From assembly GCF_019655855.1 (NCBI RefSeq), contig NZ_BPFX01000010.1:1-30090 (forward strand): a stretch of 30,090 bases of DNA, read 5' to 3'. Under the pieces are notes generated by a model. It did no database searches. It worked only from the letters and a program-made list of their open reading frames with translations, and was not told where the DNA came from. Below, one piece after another: positions 1 through 6,765 of this stretch (positions are counted from its first letter, which is position 1; every line of letters begins with the position of its first letter). A program made the translations under genes and the position numbers. This DNA comes from Pseudomonas paralcaligenes (GTDB taxonomy: Bacteria > Pseudomonadota > Gammaproteobacteria > Pseudomonadales > Pseudomonadaceae).

Positions 1-95
1 CAGCCCCTCCTCACCCGCCTGGCACGCTCCCTGCTCCTCCCCCTCAACCCGGGCCTTCGCGGCCCGTGGCGACTCCCTTCAACAGGACCTTTCCC

Positions 96-1145
96 ATGAG
101 CGTCGAATTCATCTGGCACCTCCCCAACCACCGCGACGCGCGCTACGCCGACGCCACCGAACGCAAGCGCGGCGAGCGCCTGGCGGGCGATCCGGCGCCG
201 TTCACCGCCGGCGTCAGCGACCCGCGCGGCACGCGCTTCAACTACCTCGACTACCTGCACCAGATCGCCCGTGCCGCCGACCTCACCGGCTTCGACGGCA
301 TCCGCATCGGCAACCACCCGGACGGCGACGAGCCGTGGATCGTCGCCGGCTACCTCGCCCCGGCCACCCGCCGTGTCAGGCTGATCGCCGAGTTCGACGC
401 GGCGCGCGGCTCGGCGGTGTACGCGGCGAAGAACGCCATCAGCTTCCAGCGCTTCTCCGGCAACCGCTTCGCCTGGCAGATCGGCAGCACCGCCGACGCC
501 GGGCAGCGCCGCCGCCAGGGCGACCCGGCGGGCGATGCCGACCTGCTGCCGCGCATCGACGAATTCCTCACCGTCGCCCGGGGCGTCATCGGCCAGCCCG
601 GCGGCTTCGACTTCAAGGGGCGCTTCTTCGAGGTCCGCGGCGGCGGCTTCAGCGGCCCGCTCGGCGGCCATCCGGTGCCCCGGGTCTACCTCTCCGGCGC
701 CAGCGCCGAAGCCCTGCAGCTCTCGGCGGCGCAGGCCGACGTCCACCTGTTCGACGCCCAGCCCCTGGCCGACCTGCTGCCGCTGCTCGACGAACTGCGC
801 GGCATCGCCCGCACCCTCCAGCGCGAGCTGCAGTTCGGCCTGCGCCTCGACGTGCTGGCGCGCGAGAGCCGCGAGGAAGCCGAGCGCGACGCCCGCCGCC
901 TGGCCGAGCAGACCGGCTGGCACGGCAGTTTCAGCGAAGACGACCTGTGGCTCGGCCTCGGCAACGGCGACGCCAGGGCCACCCTGGTCGGCAGCTACGA
1001 CGAGGTCATCGAGCGCCTGGCCGCCTATGCCGACGCCGGTATCCACAGCTTCCTGCTCGGCGCCGCGCCGCACCTGGAGGAAGCCTACCGGGTCGGCGAG
1101 AACCTGCTGCCGAAACTGCGCGCCCGCACCCGCCGCGCCGCCTGA
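96..1145 (+). CDS. LLM-class (luciferase-like) flavin-dependent monooxygenase, first of a tandem pair
   Basis: A 349-residue protein of the bacterial luciferase-like / alkanesulfonate monooxygenase (SsuD) superfamily. Members use reduced FMN and O2 to oxidise small organosulfur or related compounds in the cytoplasm. The visible family signature is the C-terminal block LVGSYDEVIERL followed by PHLEEAYRVGENLLP, plus an early TIM-barrel stretch around NYLDYLHQIARAAD. I chose ATG 96 because AGGA lies 8 nt upstream; an in-frame GTG at 66 has no ribosome site. The segment that in SsuD reads roughly NVV(N/T)GG is degenerate here (AWQIGSTADAG). The SsuD-type PN(L/V)W(A/S)G-x-RGG segment is also missing, being replaced by DDLWLGLGNGDAR. 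The protein is therefore divergent and its substrate cannot be assigned. It is followed 27 nt later by a better-conserved paralogue. Family assignment is firm, function open. Confidence 0.88.
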   Translation: MSVEFIWHLPNHRDARYADATERKRGERLAGDPAPFTAGVSDPRGTRFNYLDYLHQIARAADLTGFDGIRIGNHPDGDEPWIVAGYLAPATRRVRLIAEFDAARGSAVYAAKNAISFQRFSGNRFAWQIGSTADAGQRRRQGDPAGDADLLPRIDEFLTVARGVIGQPGGFDFKGRFFEVRGGGFSGPLGGHPVPRVYLSGASAEALQLSAAQADVHLFDAQPLADLLPLLDELRGIARTLQRELQFGLRLDVLARESREEAERDARRLAEQTGWHGSFSEDDLWLGLGNGDARATLVGSYDEVIERLAAYADAGIHSFLLGAAPHLEEAYRVGENLLPKLRARTRRAA

Positions 1146-1172
1146 CCCGCCCCCATTCCCGGAGACAACCGC

Positions 1173-2303
1173 ATGACCATCGACTTCCACTGGCGCCTGC
1201 CCACCCACGGCGAACCCAGCACCCACCGCAACCGCGAACCCTTCCGCGGCGACTGGTACTTCGGCGAGGGCCGCCCGAGCGGCGCCGGCCTGAGCGGCCG
1301 CGACGACGGCTACAGCTACATCGACTACCTCGCCGAGATCGCCCGCGCGGCGGAAACCGCCGGCTTCCAGGGCGGCCTGATCCCCTCCTTCCCGTCCACC
1401 GACGAGCCGTGGACGGTGTCCTCCTTCCTGGCCCGGCAGACCCGCACCTTCCGCTTCATGATCGCCTTCCAGCCGGGCTTCCTGAACCCGGTCACCGCCG
1501 CGCGCCAGGCCGCCACCCTGCAACGCGCCACCGGCGGCCGCGCCCTGTTCAACGTGATCACCGGCGGCGGCGGTCCCTCGCAACTGTGGTGGGGCGACGC
1601 GGTGGCCCACGACGAGCGCTACACCCGCACCAGCGAATTCCTCGACGTGCTGCGCGGTGTCTGGCAGGGCGGGCCGTTCGACTACGACGGCAAGTTCTAC
1701 CAGGTCGAGGGCGCCGGCCTGGCCGAGCCGCTATCGCGCGAGGAATTCCCGGAAATCTACTTCTCCGGCTCCTCCGACGCGGCCCTGGCCTCGGCCTCGA
1801 AGCACGCCGACTACTACCTGTCCTGGCTGGAGCCGTTCGACCAGCTCAAGGAGAAGTTCGACCGGGTGAAGGAACGCACCGACGCCCTCGGCCGCAAGAT
1901 CAAGTGCGCGGTGCGGGTCGACGTGATCGCCCGTGCCACCGAGGAAGAAGCCTGGGACGAAGTGCGCAAGGGCTTCGAGCGGCTGTCGCCGGAAGCCGTC
2001 GCCCGCCTGCGCGAGCGTGGCGCCGGCGACTCGGTGGGCGCCAGTCGCCAGGGCGCCAACCGGCCGCAGACCATCAACGGCTACCGCGACCTGATCATCG
2101 AGCCCAACGTCTGGTCCGGCTTCAGCCTGCTGCGCGGCGGCCAGACCAACGGCATCGTCGGCAGCTACCAGCAGGTCGCCGAACGCCTGGACCAGTTGGT
2201 CGAACTGGGCGCCGACGCCTTCATCCTCGCCAGCACCCCGCACCTGGAAGAAGCCTACCGGGTCGGCGAGGAAGTGCTGCCACTGGTACGCGGCCAGCGC
2301 TGA
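1173..2303 (+). CDS. LLM-class flavin-dependent monooxygenase, SsuD-like
   Basis: A 376-residue SsuD-like member of the luciferase-like superfamily; family enzymes act with an NAD(P)H:FMN reductase on reduced FMN. Seen directly: FNVITGGGGPSQLWWGD near residue 130, YLSWLEP, PNVWSGFSLLRGG, IVGSYQQVAERL and PHLEEAYRVGEEVLP. The length fits the family (SsuD is about 380 residues). GGAG lies 8 nt before the ATG. By eye, two positions important in E. coli SsuD differ. The RVH triplet reads RVD here, and the Tyr before PHLEEAYR is Thr. Desulfonation of ordinary alkanesulfonates is therefore not assured. It forms a probable operon with the upstream paralogue, with which it shares the last 40 or so residues. 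No dedicated ssuE-type FMN reductase or sulfonate transporter is in view. Confidence 0.9.
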   Translation: MTIDFHWRLPTHGEPSTHRNREPFRGDWYFGEGRPSGAGLSGRDDGYSYIDYLAEIARAAETAGFQGGLIPSFPSTDEPWTVSSFLARQTRTFRFMIAFQPGFLNPVTAARQAATLQRATGGRALFNVITGGGGPSQLWWGDAVAHDERYTRTSEFLDVLRGVWQGGPFDYDGKFYQVEGAGLAEPLSREEFPEIYFSGSSDAALASASKHADYYLSWLEPFDQLKEKFDRVKERTDALGRKIKCAVRVDVIARATEEEAWDEVRKGFERLSPEAVARLRERGAGDSVGASRQGANRPQTINGYRDLIIEPNVWSGFSLLRGGQTNGIVGSYQQVAERLDQLVELGADAFILASTPHLEEAYRVGEEVLPLVRGQR

Positions 2304-2314
2304 CTGCTGGTGGC

Positions 2315-2343
2315 GCAGCAGCCCGCTGCCGGCGGGCTGCTGC
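2315..2343 (+). terminator. Strong stem-loop after the monooxygenase pair, no U-tract
   Basis: A perfect 12-bp inverted repeat (arms 2315-2326 and 2332-2343, 5-nt loop TGCCG) begins 11 nt after the stop codon of the second monooxygenase. It is followed by CCTGGCAAC rather than a T-run. It is either a 3'-end protecting hairpin or a weak terminator. The position supports the end of this transcription unit; intrinsic termination is unproven. Confidence 0.45.
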
Positions 2344-2413
2344 CCTGGCAACAGCTGCCGGGCAACGCGCCGCCCCTGCTCGCCGGCTCGCTCTCAAGCC
2401 ATTGATTAATCAG

Positions 2414-2433
2414 AAAAAACCGCCAAGCGGCGG
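2414..2433 (-). terminator. Terminator-like hairpin reading leftward
   Basis: On the minus strand CCGCC-GCTT-GGCGG is followed directly by six T residues, the form of a short intrinsic terminator. The stem is only 5 bp but all G/C. No minus-strand gene lies to its right for over 2 kb, so its purpose is unclear. On the plus strand it has no U-tract and would not terminate the monooxygenase transcript. Confidence 0.4.
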
Positions 2434-2490
2434 AAGTGGAACGGTTCGTGCTCCAGGGGTCAGGCTTTCCCCTGCCGCAAGGACCTGACC

Positions 2491-3087
2491 ATGAGCCAAC
2501 GCCAACCCGAGCACCCGATCAACCCGCTGTTCGTCGACCGCTGGTCGCCGCGCGCCTTCGACGCCTCGCCGATCGACCCGGCCCATCTGCATGCCCTGCT
2601 GGAGGCGGCCCGCTGGGCGCCCTCGGCGCACAACGCGCAGCCCTGGCGCTTCGTCTACGCCCTGCGCGACAGCGCCGAGTGGCCGGCCTTCCTCGACCTG
2701 CTGATCGCCAACAACCAGCGCTGGGCGGCCAACGCCTCGGTGCTGCTCGTCGTGCTCTCCAAGCGCAGCTTCCAGGCGCCCGGCAAGGACGCCCCGGCGC
2801 CGCTTGGCAGCCACGCCTTCGACGCCGGCGCCGCCTGGGCCAGCCTGGCCCTGCAGGCCGCCCACGACGGCCTGGCCACCCACGCCATGGGCGGCTTCGA
2901 CCGCGAACGCGCGCGCGCCCTGCTCGGCGTGCCGGAGGACTACGACATCCACGTCGCCGTGGCCATCGGCCGCCGCGCCGAACGCGACAGCCTGCCGGAC
3001 GACCTGCGCGCCCGCGAACAGCCGAACCAGCGCGAACCGCTGCAGCGCCTGGCCGCCGCGGGCCGCTTCGACCCGGCCCTGCTCTGA
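2491..3087 (+). CDS. Nitroreductase family protein
   Basis: A 198-residue single-domain FMN-dependent oxidoreductase of the nitroreductase family. Such enzymes are cytoplasmic homodimers reducing nitro groups, quinones or flavins with NAD(P)H. The diagnostic part is the N-terminal RWSPRAFD (FMN phosphate binding) followed by the WAPSAHNAQPWRFVYA segment around residues 42-57. A later Gly-rich helix start (AFDAGAAWASLALQA) is also typical. AAGGA sits 7 nt before the ATG and lies in the loop of an inverted repeat (2458-2464 / 2484-2490). The stop codon is followed 3 nt later by the ABC exporter, so the two are surely co-transcribed. The substrate cannot be read from sequence. Whether it feeds reduced flavin to the upstream monooxygenases is only a guess. 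Confidence 0.9.
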   Translation: MSQRQPEHPINPLFVDRWSPRAFDASPIDPAHLHALLEAARWAPSAHNAQPWRFVYALRDSAEWPAFLDLLIANNQRWAANASVLLVVLSKRSFQAPGKDAPAPLGSHAFDAGAAWASLALQAAHDGLATHAMGGFDRERARALLGVPEDYDIHVAVAIGRRAERDSLPDDLRAREQPNQREPLQRLAAAGRFDPALL

Positions 3088-3090
3088 ACC

Positions 3091-4866
3091 ATGAACAACA
3101 TCTGGCGCATCATCCAGTTCATCCCGGAGTACCGCGGCCGCGTGCTCGGCGTGATCGCCGTGGGCACCGCCCTCGGCTTCATCGGCACCGCCACCCCGTA
3201 CCTGTACAAGTTCATCGTCGACGCCATCGCGCAGATGCTGTCCGGCGCCATCAGCCGCGAGCAGGCGACCTGGAGCGTGACCCTGCTGCTGGGCACCTTC
3301 TTCGTCCTGCGCCTGGGCGTGGTGCTGTTCGGCGCCCTGCAGAACCGCCAGGCCGACAACCTCTGGCTGGACACCGTCAGCACCCTGCGCCAGCGGGTGT
3401 TCGACAACATGACGCGCAAGTCCATCGACTACTTCGAGAAGACCCGCGCCGGCGAGATCATGGACCGCTTCGGCAACATCACCACCATCACCATGTGGCT
3501 GTCGTCGCTCACCGACGGCACCCTGGCGAGCCTGCTGCAACTGGCCTTCATCCTCGTCGTGCTGCTGCTCAAGGCGCCGCTGGTAGGAGCGATCGCCGCG
3601 GCGGTGGTGCTGCTCAACCTGTGGATCTCCTGGCGCACCGTCGGCTGGACCCGCCCCTACCGGCGTGGCTGGCAGGTGCTGGCCGGGCGCATGACCGGGC
3701 TGCTCGCCGAGATGATCGGCAACATCTCCACGGTGCGCAGCTTCGGTGGCGAGCCGGCGGTCAAGCAGCGCTACGACGACACCCAGGCCGAGTGGATGGT
3801 GGTGCGCGGCAACCTGCACAAGACCGAGTGGCGCTCGGAGCAGGCGCTCAACGTGATCAACACCTTCGGCGTGTTCGCCGCCGTCGCCCTCACCGTGCAT
3901 GGCGCGCTGCAGGGCCGCTTCACCGTCGGCGACATCCTGCTGGTGCTGACCCTGACCCAGAACCTGGTCAACACCGTCGGCCCGGTGGCGCGGCAGATCA
4001 ACCAGGCCGGCGAGATCGAGAGCACCGCCGAGCGCCTGGTCGAACTGCTCGACGTCGAGGCCGAGCACGCCGACCGGCCCGACGCGGTGGCCCTGGAGCA
4101 CCTGGAAAGCATCGTCTTCGAGGACGTCAGCTTCCGCTACCCGGGCAAGGACCACTACGCGCTGCGCCACGTCTCCTTCCGCCTCGACGCCGGCCGCACC
4201 CTGGCCCTGGTGGGCAGCAGCGGCAGCGGCAAGAGCACCATCGTCAAGCTGCTGATGCGCTTCTACGACCCCAGCGAGGGGCGCATCCTGATCAACGGCC
4301 GCGACCTGCGCGACTACCGCCAGCGCAGCGTGCGCGCGCTGATGGGCGTGGTGCTGCAGGACGTGGCGCTGTTCAACGACAGCATCGGCGAGAACATCGC
4401 CTTCGCCCGCCCCGGCGCCAACCACGACGAAGTCCGCGCCGCCGCCCGCGCGGCCCACGCGGAGGGATTCATCCTGCGCATGGAGAACGGCTACGACACG
4501 CTGGTCGGCGAACGCGGGGTGAAGCTCTCCGGCGGCGAGAAGCAGCGGGTGGCCATCGCCCGGGCGATCCTCAAGGACCCGGGCCTGATCATCCTCGACG
4601 AAGCCACCAGCGCGCTGGACTCGGAGTCCGAGCACCTGGTGCAGAAGGGCCTGGAGCGGCTGGTCAGCGGGCGCACCTCGGTGATCATCGCCCACCGCCT
4701 GAGCACGGTGATGAGCGCGGACCTGATACTCGTGCTGAACCAGGGCGAGGTGCTCGAACAGGGGCGCCATGCCGAGCTGGTGGAACGGCCGGGCGGGTTC
4801 TATGCGCACCTGTTCTCGTTGCAGACGCGGGGGCATCTGGTGGTGGAGGGGGTGCCGGAACGGTGA
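3091..4866 (+). CDS. ABC exporter, fused permease and ATPase (MsbA/lipid-multidrug type)
   Basis: A 591-residue half-transporter expected to homodimerise in the inner membrane. The N-terminal about 310 residues form the six-helix exporter domain, with clear hydrophobic runs near residues 17-40, 55-85, 145-180 and 255-275. The ATPase domain is complete: Walker A GSSGSGKST (375-383, Lys381), signature LSGGE (479-483), Walker B LIILDE (499-504) and the switch His535 in IIAHRLST. Subfamily B exporters move lipids, drugs or peptides outward; the cargo here is unknown. The gene starts 3 nt after the nitroreductase stop with no clear ribosome site of its own, which suggests translational coupling. 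It is not the genomic msbA context (no lpxK/kdsB nearby), so I give no symbol. Confidence 0.92.
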   Translation: MNNIWRIIQFIPEYRGRVLGVIAVGTALGFIGTATPYLYKFIVDAIAQMLSGAISREQATWSVTLLLGTFFVLRLGVVLFGALQNRQADNLWLDTVSTLRQRVFDNMTRKSIDYFEKTRAGEIMDRFGNITTITMWLSSLTDGTLASLLQLAFILVVLLLKAPLVGAIAAAVVLLNLWISWRTVGWTRPYRRGWQVLAGRMTGLLAEMIGNISTVRSFGGEPAVKQRYDDTQAEWMVVRGNLHKTEWRSEQALNVINTFGVFAAVALTVHGALQGRFTVGDILLVLTLTQNLVNTVGPVARQINQAGEIESTAERLVELLDVEAEHADRPDAVALEHLESIVFEDVSFRYPGKDHYALRHVSFRLDAGRTLALVGSSGSGKSTIVKLLMRFYDPSEGRILINGRDLRDYRQRSVRALMGVVLQDVALFNDSIGENIAFARPGANHDEVRAAARAAHAEGFILRMENGYDTLVGERGVKLSGGEKQRVAIARAILKDPGLIILDEATSALDSESEHLVQKGLERLVSGRTSVIIAHRLSTVMSADLILVLNQGEVLEQGRHAELVERPGGFYAHLFSLQTRGHLVVEGVPER

Positions 4867-4898
4867 GCCCCAACACACCCTACGCTCCTGTCGCCCAC

Positions 4899-4925
4899 AA
4901 AAAAGCCCACCGTGCTGGTGGGCTT
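4899..4925 (-). terminator. Intrinsic terminator of tRNA-Lys
   Basis: Reading leftward, AAGCCCACC pairs with GGTGGGCTT around a 5-nt loop (stem arms 4903-4911 and 4917-4925), and the T-run continues through 4899. It lies about 40 nt past the 3' end of the tRNA. On the plus strand it also sits about 35 nt after the ABC exporter stop, where it can act only weakly (CTTCGAGG follows). Confidence 0.8.
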
Positions 4926-4963
4926 CGAGGCAGGACACAGCGGCTGCGCTGCGCCTGAAGATA

Positions 4964-5039
4964 TGGTGGGTCGTGTAGGATTCGAACCTACGACCAATTG
5001 GTTAAAAGCCAACTGCTCTACCGACTGAGCTAACGACCC
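4964..5039 (-). tRNA. tRNA-Lys (anticodon TTT)
   Basis: A complete 76-nt tRNA with encoded CCA. The acceptor 5' GGGTCGT pairs with 3' ACGACCC, the D-arm reads AGCTCAGTCGGTAGAGC, and the anticodon loop is CTTTTAA (anticodon at 5004-5006). The T-arm has the GGTTCGAATCC core. It reads AAA/AAG lysine codons. In P. aeruginosa the tRNA-Lys next to queC (PA0976.1, from memory) is an integration site for islands such as PAPI-2 and pKLC102-type elements. Here no integrase follows its 3' end. Confidence 0.97.
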
Positions 5040-5051
5040 AATGCGGAGCGC

Positions 5052-5079
5052 ATGATACTGATTTGACTCAGAAAATCAA
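5052..5079 (-). promoter_or_regulatory. Sigma-70-type promoter of tRNA-Lys
   Basis: On the minus strand TTGATT (5079-5074) and TATCAT (5057-5052) are separated by 16 bp. The -10 box ends about 12 nt before the mature tRNA 5' end. A GC-rich discriminator (GCGCTCC) follows the -10 box, the pattern expected for stringently controlled stable RNA genes. Confidence 0.6.
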
Positions 5080-5097
5080 CACACTCCAAGAAAAAAC

Positions 5098-5772
5098 CTA
5101 GCAATAGCGGGTCGGATCTGCCACTTCCGCGGCGCTGAACCCGGCCGCACGCAGGCGGCAGCTGTCGCATCTGCCACAGGCGCGACCGTCGTCGTCGGCC
5201 TGATAGCACGAGACGGTCAGACCGTAGTCCACGCCCAGCCTCATGCCTGCCTCGATGATCTGTGCCTTGGTCAGGTTCTGCAGCGGCGCGCGGATACGGA
5301 AGCCCCTGCCCTCCACGCCCTCACGGGTCGCCAGGTTGGCCGTGCGCTCGAAGGACTCGATGAACTCCGGGCGGCAATCGGGATAGCCGGAGTAGTCGAC
5401 CGCGTTGACGCCGATGAAGATGTCGTGGGCTCCGAGCACTTCGGCCCAGCCCAGCGCCAGTGACAGGAACACCGTGTTGCGCGCAGGCACGTAGGTCACC
5501 GGGATGCCCTCGGTGGGTGCCTCCGGCACGGCGATGGCACTGTCGGTCAGGGCCGAGCCGCCGATGCCGTTGAGATTCAGGCCGATCACCTTGTGCTCGA
5601 CCACGCCCAGCTGGCGTGCTACCCGCTCGGCCGCCTGCAGCTCGGCCCTGTGCCGCTGGCCGTAGTCGAAGCTCATGCTGTAGCAGGCGAAGCCTTCGGC
5701 CCTGGCCTGGGCGAGGATAGTGGCGGAGTCGAGGCCGCCGGAGAGCAGCACCACGGCTTTCTTGTCAGTCAT
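5098..5772 (-). CDS. queC: 7-cyano-7-deazaguanine synthase QueC
   Basis: A 224-residue enzyme that converts 7-carboxy-7-deazaguanine, ammonia and ATP to preQ0 in the queuosine pathway. The N-terminal PP-loop SGGLDS (residues 11-16) marks the adenylating N-type ATP pyrophosphatase fold. Four cysteines near the C-terminus (about 189, 199, 202 and 205, in SCYQ...CGRCDSC) form the zinc site. I chose the ATG at 5772, 12 codons inside the longest frame. There [13 protein letters not shown] matches the family start, and GAGGAG lies 8 nt upstream, overlapping the queE stop. It is translated from the same message as queE (11-nt gap). queD and queF are not in the window. Confidence 0.97.
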   Translation of the reverse strand: MTDKKAVVLLSGGLDSATILAQARAEGFACYSMSFDYGQRHRAELQAAERVARQLGVVEHKVIGLNLNGIGGSALTDSAIAVPEAPTEGIPVTYVPARNTVFLSLALGWAEVLGAHDIFIGVNAVDYSGYPDCRPEFIESFERTANLATREGVEGRGFRIRAPLQNLTKAQIIEAGMRLGVDYGLTVSCYQADDDGRACGRCDSCRLRAAGFSAAEVADPTRYC

Positions 5773-5783
5773 ATCGTCACTCC

Positions 5784-6431
5784 TCAGTGCCCCGGCTCGT
5801 CGCGCCACAGCAGCTTGTGCAGCTGCAGCTGGTAGCGCACCGGAAGATTGTCGGCAACGATCCAGTCGGCCAGGTCGCGCGCGTTCACCTGCCCATGGCT
5901 GGGCGAGAACAGCACCTCGCCTGCCCGCTGCTCCAGGCGGTATTCAATCAGCTTGCTCACCGCCCAGTCGTAGTCCTCCCGGGAACAGATCACGAACTTG
6001 ACCTGGTCGTTGCGGGTGAGCCGCTCCATGTTGGCGTAGAGGTTGCGCCCCGACTCGGCCGAACCGGGAGTCTTCAGGTCGACCACCCGGCTCACACGGG
6101 TGTCGGTGGCCGAGATATCCAGCGCGCCGCTGGTTTCCAGGGAAACCTCGTAGCCGGCGTCGCACAGCTGCCGCAGCAACGGGATGCAGTTGGGCTGCGC
6201 CAGCGGCTCACCACCGGTGACACAGACGTAGCGGGGCCGGTAGGCGGCCACCCGCTCTAGGATGGAAGGCAGGCTCATGATCTCGCCGCCGCTGAAGGCG
6301 TAGGCGGTGTCGCAGTACTGGCAGCGCAACGGGCAGCCGGTCAGGCGCACGAACACCGTGGGCAGGCCACTGGTGCGCGTCTCGCCCTGCAACGAGTAGA
6401 AAATCTCGGTAATGCGCAGGGTATCTTGCAT
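5784..6431 (-). CDS. queE: 7-carboxy-7-deazaguanine synthase QueE
   Basis: A 215-residue radical-SAM enzyme that contracts 6-carboxy-tetrahydropterin to 7-carboxy-7-deazaguanine, the step before QueC. The CX3CX2C iron-sulfur motif is CPLRCQYC (Cys33, Cys37, Cys40), and the start [17 protein letters not shown] is the family N-terminus with the substrate-site QGE. The frame stays open for 33 more codons upstream, but that stretch is low-complexity. I therefore set the start at the ATG at 6431, although its ribosome site is weak. It is the first gene of a queE-queC unit. Upstream there is a 334-nt gap carrying a MITE-like element, so any promoter must lie between about 6432 and 6574. Confidence 0.96.
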   Translation of the reverse strand: MQDTLRITEIFYSLQGETRTSGLPTVFVRLTGCPLRCQYCDTAYAFSGGEIMSLPSILERVAAYRPRYVCVTGGEPLAQPNCIPLLRQLCDAGYEVSLETSGALDISATDTRVSRVVDLKTPGSAESGRNLYANMERLTRNDQVKFVICSREDYDWAVSKLIEYRLEQRAGEVLFSPSHGQVNARDLADWIVADNLPVRYQLQLHKLLWRDEPGH

Positions 6432-6574
6432 ATCAGCACCGGGCGTGACGGCGAAACAGGCCATCCGCCTCCGTTGCGGGTGAATCGGGGCGCCGATTCT
6501 AAACAAAAACGCCCCGGGAGACATGGCCAACGTCGTGCATCCGATGGCCGACGCGTGACCGCCAAAAGGCCGGG

Positions 6575-6726
6575 CATGAAAAAGGCTATGTCCCCGCTAG
6601 TTGTTGCACACCTCGTGGGAGCGGATTTATCCGCGAATTTCGCGGCCAATCGGAAGGCCGCCCAGCCGCTCCCACAAAAGCAGGATTGCGCCACCAACAC
6701 ATAACGGGGACATAGCCATGAAAAAG
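6575..6726. mobile_element. MITE-like element containing a REP cluster, with 10-bp target duplication
   Basis: The direct repeat CATGAAAAAG occurs at 6575-6584 and 6717-6726. Exactly inside it lie 12-bp perfect terminal inverted repeats (GCTATGTCCCCG at 6585-6596, complement at 6705-6716), leaving a 132-bp insert. The core is a Pseudomonas-type REP structure. GTGGGAGCGG (6615-6624) pairs with CCGCTCCCAC (6666-6675). Inside these are the hairpin GCGGA-TTTA-TCCGC and the 15-mer palindrome CCGCGAATTTCGCGG (6631-6645). No transposase is present, so any movement would need one supplied in trans. The insertion lies in the A-run that serves as the cpoB terminator U-tract, and the duplication restored that run. 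Confidence 0.7.
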
Positions 6727-6747
6727 CCCGCGACAAGCGCGGGCTTT
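6721..6747 (-). terminator. Intrinsic terminator of the tol-pal-cpoB unit
   Basis: Minus strand: a 10-bp stem AAAGCCCGCG / CGCGGGCTTT (arms 6738-6747 and 6723-6732) with a 5-nt loop, running into five T residues (complement of 6721-6725). It begins 19 nt after the cpoB stop codon. It can also form on the plus strand, where only three T residues follow. Confidence 0.85.
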
Positions 6748-6765
6748 GGGGCACGAGACGAGCGA

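Larger units (their letters stand above)
6432..6765. other. Intergenic region between queE and cpoB
   Basis: 334 nt with no convincing gene. From left to right it holds the presumed queE leader/promoter. Within that, a TAGAAT-like -10 lies on the minus strand at 6501-6496 without a good -35, next to a GGGGCG/CGCCCC inverted pair at 6487-6515. Then come the MITE-like REP element (6575-6726) and the cpoB terminator (6721-6747). I saw no preQ1 riboswitch signature, but absence by eye is weak evidence. Confidence 0.6.

Noticed and set aside
1..95. Possible 3' end of an upstream plus-strand gene (frame 1 is open and ends in TGA overlapping the ATG at 96)
   Set aside because: The third-position GC falls after about base 70 and no family motif is readable, so a gene end cannot be told from a leader.
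2410..4938. 842-residue minus-strand open frame opposite the nitroreductase and ABC exporter
   Set aside because: It is a GC-rich shadow of strongly supported plus-strand genes, with low-complexity Gln/His/Ala composition and no motif.
2436..4958. 840-residue plus-strand open frame in another frame over the same genes
   Set aside because: It is Arg/Pro/Gly-rich and matches the out-of-frame translation of the nitroreductase and exporter.
6496..6530. Promoter for queE (TAGAAT with TTGGCC)
   Set aside because: The spacing would be about 23 bp, too long for a sigma-70 promoter.
6426..6704. Small plus-strand open frame (92 codons) crossing the queE start and the MITE-like element
   Set aside because: It runs through palindromic repeat DNA, has no family signal or ribosome site, and its ATGAAAAAG start is just the target-duplication sequence.
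6575..6726. Reading the palindromic cluster as a CRISPR fragment or riboswitch
   Set aside because: There is no regular repeat-spacer pattern. The nested symmetry with flanking direct repeats fits an inserted REP/MITE better than an aptamer.
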